DNA of 5,013 bases, taken from assembly GCA_009774215.1 (NCBI GenBank), contig VSNH01000160.1, positions 1 through 5,013 on the forward strand, written 5' to 3'. The position numbers were made by a program, and so were the translations under genes. The notes under the pieces were generated by a model. That model worked only from the letters and a program-made list of their open reading frames with translations, was not told the DNA's origin and searched no databases. Source of the stretch: Lachnospiraceae bacterium. GTDB lineage: Bacteria; Bacillota; Clostridia; Lachnospirales; Lachnospiraceae. This document shows, in pieces, positions 1-5,013 of the stretch (position 1 is its first letter; each line of letters starts with the position of its first letter).

Positions 1-2339
1 ATATCATATCGTCTTTTGCCAGCTGGCTGAAAATTTCTCCTATGCGGCTTCAGTTTAAAAGCATTACCAGAAAGGCGGATTCAGATAAGCACGTCGCCAT
101 GATTCACGAAGAACTGGAAGTAGAGGAAAGTGAAGAATGCCGGCACCTTGGAGAAGGTTATATCCGTCTGATTAAGGATGTGGGAAGCAGGGAAGCGCTT
201 ACAAGGCGCTTCTTTTTAATTTTCCAGTATGAAGAAATCCGCCGTGGAGATGGAGATGATTTCTCCCAGATTTATGGCATGATGCAGACAGCGGAGCAGA
301 ATGCCCGTGCTTATTTTCTGCAGTGTGGGAATACGATTCTCCAGCCGAAAGATCCGGATGAGGCAACGGCGGAGATTTTATATATGTTTTTTAACCGTCG
401 GTCTTGTGTGGATGAGCCGTTTTCCTCCCGCGTGAACCGTGTGGTCGTGGATACGATGGCGGCAAAGGATAAGGTCATTGGCGTGGATCCCATCCCGCCG
501 ATCCGCATGGCGCATTTTCTGTCGCCGCGCGGCATTGATCTGACCCATCATAATTATGTTGTGATGGACGGATTGTATTATTCGTTCCTGTTTATCAAAG
601 GAAACGGTTATCCGGGTATGGTACGGGCAGGATGGATGTCGGCACTCATCAATGCCGGGGACGGGATTGACATAGATGTGCAACTGCGGCGTGAGAATCG
701 GAGTAAGACAATTGATAAAGTAGCACAGCGCATTCGCCTCAACCGCACGAAGCTGAAAAGCATGCAGGATACCAGCACCGACTATGAGGAATTGACCAAT
801 TCCATACAGGCGGGCTACTTCATAAAGAATGGCATTGCCAACAACAATGAGGACTTGTTCTATATGTCCGTATTCGTTACGGTTTCCGCCAAAGGCTATG
901 AGGAACTGATGTGGCGTAAACAGCAAATCGTGGATATGTTAAAGTCTATGGATATGTATGTGAGCGACTGTCGTTTCCAGCAGGAAGCGGCGCTCCGCTC
1001 TGTGATGCCGTTCTTAAAGATTGAGCCGTCACTGGAAAAGAAATCAAAACGGAATGTGCTGACCAGCGGCGCAGCCTCTGCCTATATGTTTACATCTTTT
1101 GAAATGTCGGACGATACAGGCGTGCTGCTGGGCATCAACCGGCACAATAATTCGCTGTGTATCGTGGATCTGTTCAATACAAAGAAAAACAAGAACGCCA
1201 ACCTGAATCTGCTTGGCACCAGCGGCGCAGGCAAGACCTTTACCATGCAGCTTCTGGCGCTCCGTATGAGAATGAGGGGAATCCAGTGTTTTATCCTGGC
1301 ACCAATCAAGGGACACGAGTTCCGCAGGGCCTGCAAGAAGATCGGCGGCGAGTTCATCAAGATTGCTCCCGGTTCCCCGCACTGCATCAACATCATGGAA
1401 ATCCGGCATACCATCTCTCCGGAGATGGAGCTGATTGACGAGATTGACTACAGTGAAATGGATTCCATGCTGGCTCGTAAGATTCAGCAGCTGATGACGT
1501 TCTTCTCCCTGCTGATTCCGGATATGTCCAATGAGGAAGAGCAGATGCTGGACGAGGCTTTGATTCAGACTTATGCAAAGTTCGGAATCACACACGACAA
1601 TGATTCGCTGTATGTAAGTCGCAGCGTCTCCACGCCGAAGATGAAAAAAATGCCGATTATCGGGGATCTTCATGAGGAATTGCTGAAAAATCCCATGACG
1701 AAGCGCATTGCTATTATCATCAGCCGCTTTGTAACAGGTTCCGCCCAGAGCTTCAACCAACAGACCAACGTGGACCTGTCCAATAAATATATCGTGCTTG
1801 ACCTTTCGGAACTGAAAGGCAAATTACTTCCGGTCGGTATGTTCATTGCACTCGATTACGTGTGGGATACGGTTAAGGCAGATCGTACCAAAAAGAAAGC
1901 CATTATGATTGATGAAATATGGCAACTGATCGGCGCCAGCTCCAACCGGATGGCGGCAGAGTTCTGCTTAACTATCTTCAAAACCATAAGGGGCTTTGGT
2001 GGTGCCGCCGTCTCCGCAACACAAGACTTGTCCGATTTCTTCGGTTTGGAGGATGGCAAGTATGGACGTGCGATTATCAATAACAGCAAGAATAAGATTA
2101 TTCTGAATCTGGAGCCGGATGAAGCCAAGTATGTGCAGGAAGTGCTGAAACTGACCAAAACAGAGATTCGTTCTGTTACCCGGTTTGAGAGGGGCGAAGC
2201 ATTGGTCTGCTCTAACAATAACAAAGTTCCTGTTGTAATCAAAGCTTCCAAAGAGGAGCAGGAAATGATTACAACCGACCGGGCTGAGTTGGAGGCGCTT
2301 TTAAAGGAACGCCAGCAGGAACAAACGCATTCTGCGTAG
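1..2339 (+). CDS. VirB4/TraC-type conjugal transfer ATPase (5' partial)
   Basis: This is the cytoplasmic, membrane-associated ATPase that energises assembly of and transport through a type IV secretion (mating) channel. The frame is open back to base 3, and the first ATG (base 42) has no ribosome binding site, so the true start lies upstream. About 778 residues are visible, near full length for the family. Numbered from the ATG at 42, residues 1 to about 330 form the VirB4 N-terminal region. A RecA-like motor domain follows, with Walker A GTSGAGKT at 392-399, Walker B AIMIDE at 620-625 (D624, E625) and the ATQD motif with Q661. The tail after about 680 (LEPDEAKYVQEV) is typical of Firmicute conjugative-element VirB4 proteins. 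All ATPase motifs are intact and no frameshift is seen. It stops at TAG 2337-2339 and heads the visible operon. The family call is firm; the subfamily is not resolved. Confidence 0.93.
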   Translation, partial: IISSFASWLKISPMRLQFKSITRKADSDKHVAMIHEELEVEESEECRHLGEGYIRLIKDVGSREALTRRFFLIFQYEEIRRGDGDDFSQIYGMMQTAEQNARAYFLQCGNTILQPKDPDEATAEILYMFFNRRSCVDEPFSSRVNRVVVDTMAAKDKVIGVDPIPPIRMAHFLSPRGIDLTHHNYVVMDGLYYSFLFIKGNGYPGMVRAGWMSALINAGDGIDIDVQLRRENRSKTIDKVAQRIRLNRTKLKSMQDTSTDYEELTNSIQAGYFIKNGIANNNEDLFYMSVFVTVSAKGYEELMWRKQQIVDMLKSMDMYVSDCRFQQEAALRSVMPFLKIEPSLEKKSKRNVLTSGAASAYMFTSFEMSDDTGVLLGINRHNNSLCIVDLFNTKKNKNANLNLLGTSGAGKTFTMQLLALRMRMRGIQCFILAPIKGHEFRRACKKIGGEFIKIAPGSPHCINIMEIRHTISPEMELIDEIDYSEMDSMLARKIQQLMTFFSLLIPDMSNEEEQMLDEALIQTYAKFGITHDNDSLYVSRSVSTPKMKKMPIIGDLHEELLKNPMTKRIAIIISRFVTGSAQSFNQQTNVDLSNKYIVLDLSELKGKLLPVGMFIALDYVWDTVKADRTKKKAIMIDEIWQLIGASSNRMAAEFCLTIFKTIRGFGGAAVSATQDLSDFFGLEDGKYGRAIINNSKNKIILNLEPDEAKYVQEVLKLTKTEIRSVTRFERGEALVCSNNNKVPVVIKASKEEQEMITTDRAELEALLKERQQEQTHSA
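189..217 (+). other. Terminator-like hairpin plus T-run inside the VirB4 gene
   Basis: GAAGCGC (192-198) and GCGCTTC (206-212) are perfect inverted arms. A T199-G205 wobble extends the stem inward, leaving a five-base loop, and G-U pairs extend it outward. TTTTT (213-217) follows at once. The shape is that of a Rho-independent terminator on the + strand, but it lies inside an open reading frame. Translating ribosomes would normally mask it, so any effect would appear only on poorly translated mRNA. The structure is seen; its activity is inferred. Confidence 0.3.
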
Positions 2340-2378
2340 AATACGCATTTTATGAAAAATACGCACAAAAAGGAGGTG
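2325..2378 (+). repeat. Degenerate 18-base periodic repeat across the VirB4 stop
   Basis: ACGCA recurs at 2325, 2343 and 2361, exactly 18 bases apart. The first two 18-base units match at 13 of 18 positions; the third keeps only the opening ACGCA and runs into the AGGAGGTG ribosome binding site. The first unit contains a small inverted repeat, ATTCT (2329-2333) and AGAAT (2338-2342), around the stop codon. It may be a decayed slippage duplication that spaces the two genes, or a binding site; nothing in the sequence decides between these. Confidence 0.4.
2371..2378 (+). promoter_or_regulatory. Ribosome binding site deciding the start at 2385
   Basis: AGGAGGTG matches the anti-Shine-Dalgarno sequence almost perfectly and sits six bases before ATG 2385. 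It lies downstream of the in-frame ATG at 2352, which has no such site of its own. It therefore selects the shorter 183-residue product. Confidence 0.85.
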
Positions 2379-2384
2379 TTGCCT

Positions 2385-2936
2385 ATGCTGCTGCAAGATG
2401 AGCAGTATGTTGTAAAGTGGCTCTCACAATATGGAGCTTTGCCTAAAACCCAGATTACACGAATGCTGCAAAAGCCAGCCCAGACCGCAGATAAAATCCT
2501 TCGGAACCTGAAGAAGCAGATGCGGATTGCGGATGTGTCGAGCGGCTATTATATTGGGCTGGATGCGATGGATAAACCGGATCAGCGGACCATTCTTGCC
2601 GTATGGGTTCTTTTGAAATTCATTGATTATGTTGACCCAATGGCGCATTATCCGGCGGTTTATCCATCTCAGCTTTTTTTCTTAAAGGAGAATATCGGTT
2701 ACGAAATCGTGGTGTTATATGAAGGCGAGCAGAATCTTTTGAAACTGCTCCAACCTCAGGAGGATTTGAAGTATATTATTGTCCTTCCCCGTATCTCTAT
2801 GGCATACGGGATGCGGCTTCCTCATGCACCCTGCTTGTTTGCAACTGTGGATTTTCAGGGGGATGAGGAGCCAGGGGTTACTTTCTATTCAGAGGAGGCG
2901 GTGAGCGATGATAAAATTTCTGGACACGATGGGTAA
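2385..2936 (+). CDS. Winged-helix protein of conjugative elements, DUF5697-like
   Basis: This is a 183-residue soluble protein with no signal peptide or membrane segment. Residues about 6-60 look like a winged helix-turn-helix: helices at EQYVVKWLSQYG, a helix-turn-helix around LPKTQITRMLQ, a helix TADKILRNLKKQ, then a short wing ending in GYYIGL. Residues about 68-170 form a second, alpha/beta-looking domain with a conserved-looking core PMAHYPAVYPSQLFF at 85-99. From memory the protein resembles DUF5697, an uncharacterised family found in Clostridia conjugative elements; this was not checked by search. The start at 2385 is chosen over ATG 2352 because of the AGGAGGTG just upstream. It sits in the same frame as VirB4, separated by one TAG and 15 sense codons, and its end overlaps the next gene by 29 bases. 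DNA binding is inferred from the fold; the precise role is unknown. Confidence 0.85.
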   Translation: MLLQDEQYVVKWLSQYGALPKTQITRMLQKPAQTADKILRNLKKQMRIADVSSGYYIGLDAMDKPDQRTILAVWVLLKFIDYVDPMAHYPAVYPSQLFFLKENIGYEIVVLYEGEQNLLKLLQPQEDLKYIIVLPRISMAYGMRLPHAPCLFATVDFQGDEEPGVTFYSEEAVSDDKISGHDG

Positions 2937-3579
2937 AATCGTGAGATTGGAAAAGCGATTGCAGGAGCAGCTTGCTTCTATACAATGGTTTTGTGAAAAT
3001 GGGAGCACTTATGAAGTTTATCTGCATTCACTTAATATGGAAGAAACAGCGGAGCGGCTGGTTCTTTTGACACGGACGCTTCCCGCTTACACCGGTGTGC
3101 CGAATGCAAAGCTTGAGGTAGAGCGTCGGATAAAGGATTGTATTCCCGTAGAAATCGGTTTTACGGCGGAGGGCTGGTTTTGTCTCCGCATCCCGGCTTT
3201 GCTTCCGAAAAAGTCGGGCGGGTCGGCGGATTATATCCGCTCTTTTTTATATCCTGCTATGCGGGCTTTTTTTGAAAAGCAGCCTCCTGTGCGGTATCGG
3301 GACGGTATCCTGATTTATCGTCATGTATATGACAAAGCCAGACCCGAAAGAAAAAAGCGGGATCATGACAACATTGAAATCAATATGGTTTCGGATATCG
3401 TAGCCATGTATGTGATGACGGACGATGGCCCATCGGTCTGCTCTCATTATTACTGCAGCGCAGAAGGATCGGAGGACCGGACTGAGGTTTATGTAGTGCC
3501 AAAATGGGACTTCCCCATTTGGCTGGTAAAGGAAACAGGGATACCGGATGAGGGGGTACTGCTCTATGAAAAAAGGTAA
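2908..3579 (+). CDS. Uncharacterised conjugative-element protein with RusA-like C-terminal domain
   Basis: This 223-residue soluble protein starts at ATG 2908, preceded by AGAGGAGG (2891-2898) with a nine-base gap. Its start overlaps the preceding gene by 29 bases, suggesting translational coupling. The N-terminus (about 8-28) is a charged, possibly coiled helix. Residues about 89-198 follow the layout of RusA Holliday junction resolvases: a strand ending in prolines (FCLRIPALLP), a helix (ADYIRSFLYPAMRAFFEK), a strand (GILIYRHVY), then KKRDHDN at 149-155, and TDD at 171-173, followed by two strands. D152, D154 and D173 fall at the spacing of the RusA acidic residues D70, D72 and D91. The RusA lysine (K76) position is I158 here, so activity may be altered or lost. 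In family lists it may correspond to DUF6100, which is recalled and not verified. That the gene is real is near certain; the fold is a good inference; nuclease function is unproven. Confidence 0.85.
   Translation: MIKFLDTMGKIVRLEKRLQEQLASIQWFCENGSTYEVYLHSLNMEETAERLVLLTRTLPAYTGVPNAKLEVERRIKDCIPVEIGFTAEGWFCLRIPALLPKKSGGSADYIRSFLYPAMRAFFEKQPPVRYRDGILIYRHVYDKARPERKKRDHDNIEINMVSDIVAMYVMTDDGPSVCSHYYCSAEGSEDRTEVYVVPKWDFPIWLVKETGIPDEGVLLYEKR
3226..3248 (+). other. Terminator-like hairpin plus T-run inside the RusA-like gene
   Basis: GCGGAT (3226-3231) and ATCCGC (3235-3240) pair perfectly around a three-base TAT loop, followed by TCTTTTTT (3241-3248). This is a compact Rho-independent terminator shape on the + strand, but it lies inside an intact gene whose reading frame continues through it. 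It could act as a polarity or attenuation element when translation lags. The structure is visible; function is inferred. Confidence 0.3.
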
Positions 3580-3742
3580 ATTTAACCGAAAAAACATATG
3601 TAAAAACGATGCTTATCGGGCGGAGAAAAAATACATATCTTCTGAGAGGGCAAAAAAGCCCAGTATAGCAGCAGTTTGGGGGCGTCATTACGCCGGAAAT
3701 TCCGACAAAGAGAGCAGTCATGTTGTCGGAAAATGCTTATGA
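3566..3742 (+). CDS. Small basic protein, hypothetical
   Basis: This 58-residue open frame fills the gap between two well-supported genes. I choose ATG 3566, preceded by AGGGGG (3551-3556) with a nine-base gap; a longer version from ATG 3548 is less well placed. It overlaps the preceding gene by 14 bases and ends 16 bases before the next start. The protein has 11 lysines and 4 arginines against 5 acidic residues (net about +10), mostly in the first 31 residues, with no hydrophobic segment. That composition would suit nucleic acid binding, but no domain is recognised. The first half is A-rich, with several runs of six A. It could be a real small protein of the operon, a leader that couples translation to the next gene, or a chance frame in a spacer. 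Confidence 0.5.
   Translation: MKKGKFNRKNICKNDAYRAEKKYISSERAKKPSIAAVWGRHYAGNSDKESSHVVGKCL
3700..3731 (+). repeat. Perfect 9-bp inverted repeat before the fifth gene
   Basis: TTCCGACAA (3700-3708) and TTGTCGGAA (3723-3731) are exact reverse complements separated by 14 bases. No T-run follows on either strand, so it is not an intrinsic terminator. It lies at the end of the small basic frame, 14 bases before the GGAGGT (3745-3750) of the next gene. It may form an RNA stem that affects processing or ribosome loading, or be a dyad binding site for one of the winged-helix proteins of the operon. Confidence 0.5.
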
Positions 3743-3758
3743 GCGGAGGTGAGGGTCT

Positions 3759-4913
3759 ATGGTTCATTTCCGCCCGGGCAGTCAGGTCTGGCAGATCATC
3801 ACGCTCCTTTCATTTGTGGGGGAGTTCCCATTCAAAAGCCTCTCTCTGCTTGGGAGTGAACGGGTCTATAAGGCTCTTATTTCCAGACTGACTACGCTTC
3901 AGACGATTCGTAATTTCAATTCCGGTGACGAAATCACCTGCCGCCTCCTGACCGTATCCGGGAAAGGGGCGGGCAAGACCATACGGCTCTACAAGGGTGC
4001 GCTTCCCATACTGGAATGGCTGCATCCGGGTGTATATGGATATTATATGGATTCATTCTGGGGACACCGCTTTCCAGGAGACGTATCACACCGGGACAGG
4101 AACCACCGGGTTGCGGAAGCTGCGGCGATGTTCCTGAAAGCCGGTATGGAGGCAAGGCCATATCTTCTCCCCAGGCTTCAGAACAGGGAGATTCTGCAGG
4201 TTGTGCATGGTACGCCCTGTTTTTATCTGGCTAAGGATCTGAAGAAAGTTGGGGAAGCGGAGATGAACAAGACCATGTTCACCCGCATGGCCGGCGCATT
4301 ATTTTCTTCCGGCAGATGTTATGCCGTTTATAATACGAGGGATGCTGTGATGAAGTGGAGCGGCATGGGTGAGTATAAAGCCCTCCACAGTCTGATCGAG
4401 CTGGCAAGACTGAATGCCGGTATTTTGGAGGTGGATTCAGCGATACTGTTTGGTCAGTCTGGAGAGACAGCGCTGCGAACCCTGTTAGAATCAGACAAAA
4501 CCAGACGGCTGGAGTTTCGATTCGATTCCATTTACCGCCATGTCCATTTTATCCCAATGAACGGGGACGGTATCCGGCAGCTGCGTCTTCTTTCTGCACC
4601 AGATTGGAAAGCGCAGCTCCTTGAACTTTTATTTGAGCCTGAGGTCAGATCCTATGACCGAGGGCTTTTTGAATACGACGCTTGTGTGAATGGCGTAAAT
4701 ATCTTATCGCATCTGGATGGGGACATTGCAAGACTCATTCGCTTTCGGGATGCAATTGAAAACCAAACCGGACGGTTTGAGGTTCTATGCTTTCCCCACC
4801 AGACGCACTTCCTCCGGGAATACTTGGGCGGGCTTGCCAGCATCAAAACCATCGGAATGGACTCGGTGGAAGCGGAGCTTTGCCCAGAGAGGAGGAATTT
4901 GTTTGAAAGATAA
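3759..4913 (+). CDS. Winged-helix protein, possibly replication-relaxation-like
   Basis: This is a 384-residue soluble protein without signal peptide or membrane helix. ATG 3759 is preceded by GGAGGT (3745-3750) with an eight-base gap. Residues about 8-90 look like a winged helix: helix VWQIITLLSFVG, a second helix around FKSLSLLG, a candidate recognition helix ERVYKALISRLTTL, and a beta wing rich in basic residues (CRLLTVSGKGAGKTIRLYKG). At 111-130, HRDRNHRVAEAAAMFLKAGM starts a helix placed much like that in replication-relaxation (Replic_Relax, PF13814) proteins. The remainder, about 185-380, is alpha/beta in character, with EVD at 224-226 and RFDSIYRHVHF at 254-264, but no catalytic motif I can name. 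It follows the small basic frame and overlaps the next gene by 11 bases. A role in DNA binding at the transfer origin or in replication of the element is inference. The gene is certain; the family is tentative. Confidence 0.8.
   Translation: MVHFRPGSQVWQIITLLSFVGEFPFKSLSLLGSERVYKALISRLTTLQTIRNFNSGDEITCRLLTVSGKGAGKTIRLYKGALPILEWLHPGVYGYYMDSFWGHRFPGDVSHRDRNHRVAEAAAMFLKAGMEARPYLLPRLQNREILQVVHGTPCFYLAKDLKKVGEAEMNKTMFTRMAGALFSSGRCYAVYNTRDAVMKWSGMGEYKALHSLIELARLNAGILEVDSAILFGQSGETALRTLLESDKTRRLEFRFDSIYRHVHFIPMNGDGIRQLRLLSAPDWKAQLLELLFEPEVRSYDRGLFEYDACVNGVNILSHLDGDIARLIRFRDAIENQTGRFEVLCFPHQTHFLREYLGGLASIKTIGMDSVEAELCPERRNLFER
4890..4895 (+). promoter_or_regulatory. Ribosome binding site supporting a TTG start at 4903
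   Basis: AGGAGG lies seven bases before TTG 4903, inside the last codons of the preceding gene. The ATG at 4936 in the same frame has no comparable site and would cut into the predicted membrane helix, so the TTG is preferred. Confidence 0.75.
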
Positions 4914-5013
4914 AAAAAGGACAGTCGGCATTACCATGGCTGTCATACTGGGATGCACAGCGTTTTTCTATCTTGGCGGAATGCTTGGCCAATTGTTTTC
5001 AAATTACGCAGCC
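4903..5013 (+). CDS. Membrane protein N-terminus, probable VirD4/TraG coupling protein (3' partial)
   Basis: The frame opens at TTG 4903 and runs off the window after 37 codons. It begins with a basic cap (KDKKR at 2-6) and a hydrophobic stretch at about 8-32 (with AVILGCTAFFYLGGMLG) that reads as a first transmembrane helix with the N-terminus in the cytoplasm. VirD4/TraG-type coupling proteins, which link the relaxosome to the secretion channel, commonly start this way, and one is expected close to VirB4 in Firmicute conjugative elements. The ATPase domain that would prove this is outside the window. It overlaps the preceding gene by 11 bases, so its translation is probably coupled. Alternative: another small membrane component of the transfer apparatus. 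Confidence 0.65.
   Translation, partial: MKDKKRTVGITMAVILGCTAFFYLGGMLGQLFSNYAA

Noticed and set aside
378..926. 182-codon minus-strand open frame opposite the VirB4 N-terminal half
   Set aside because: It has no recognisable domain and is wholly opposite a well-supported gene, so it is a shadow.
1044..1760. 238-codon minus-strand open frame opposite the VirB4 motor domain
   Set aside because: It is antisense to highly conserved ATPase sequence; its histidine- and glutamine-rich, domain-free translation is what an antisense shadow gives.
2352..2384. Earlier in-frame ATG for the winged-helix gene
   Set aside because: It has no ribosome binding site of its own, and the AGGAGGTG lies downstream of it and points to ATG 2385.
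3652..3658. In-phase slippery heptamer A AAA AAG in the small basic frame
   Set aside because: A -1 shift leads to an unrelated frame ending at 3891 and does not join the next gene; no convincing stimulatory structure lies 5-9 bases downstream.
3676..3891. 71-codon + strand open frame across the start of the 3759 gene
   Set aside because: It overlaps a much better supported gene in another frame, has no clear ribosome binding site, and is rich in S and R as chance frames often are.
3957..3980. Apparent Walker A (SGKGAGKT) in the 3759 protein, residues 67-74
   Set aside because: The G-x4-GK-T pattern needs G or A where S67 stands, no Walker B partner is seen, and the segment sits in the basic wing of the winged helix.

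Overview
The window reads as part of a conjugative-transfer operon of an integrative conjugative element (or plasmid) from a low-to-moderate GC Firmicute, most likely a gut Clostridia such as Lachnospiraceae or Oscillospiraceae. The basis is the mix of protein families, the strong GGAGG-type ribosome binding sites, and the dense one-way packing of genes. All supported genes lie on the + strand; the long minus-strand frames are shadows.

Layout: (1) 1-2339, a VirB4/TraC-type conjugation ATPase, open at its 5' end. (2) 2385-2936, a 183-residue winged-helix protein resembling the DUF5697 family. (3) 2908-3579, a 223-residue protein whose C-terminal half matches the RusA Holliday-junction-resolvase pattern closely in spacing. 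(4) 3566-3742, a probable 58-residue, strongly basic small protein. (5) 3759-4913, a 384-residue protein with an N-terminal winged helix and a general likeness to replication-relaxation proteins. (6) 4903-5013, the N-terminus of a membrane protein starting at TTG, probably the VirD4/TraG coupling protein.

The genes overlap by 29, 14 and 11 bases or sit a few tens of bases apart. No promoter was recognised between them, so translation is probably coupled along one polycistronic mRNA. VirB4 would power assembly of the secretion channel and VirD4 would deliver the DNA substrate. The block between them looks like DNA-binding or DNA-processing functions: two winged-helix proteins, a RusA-like protein and a basic peptide. 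I infer that this is an accessory DNA-handling module of the transfer system.

Smaller signals include two terminator-shaped hairpins inside coding sequence (about 189-217 and 3226-3248), an 18-base periodic repeat at the VirB4 stop codon, a single TAG separating VirB4 from the next gene in the same frame, and a perfect 9-bp inverted repeat just before the fifth gene. No tRNA, rRNA, insertion sequence, CRISPR array or attachment site was seen.
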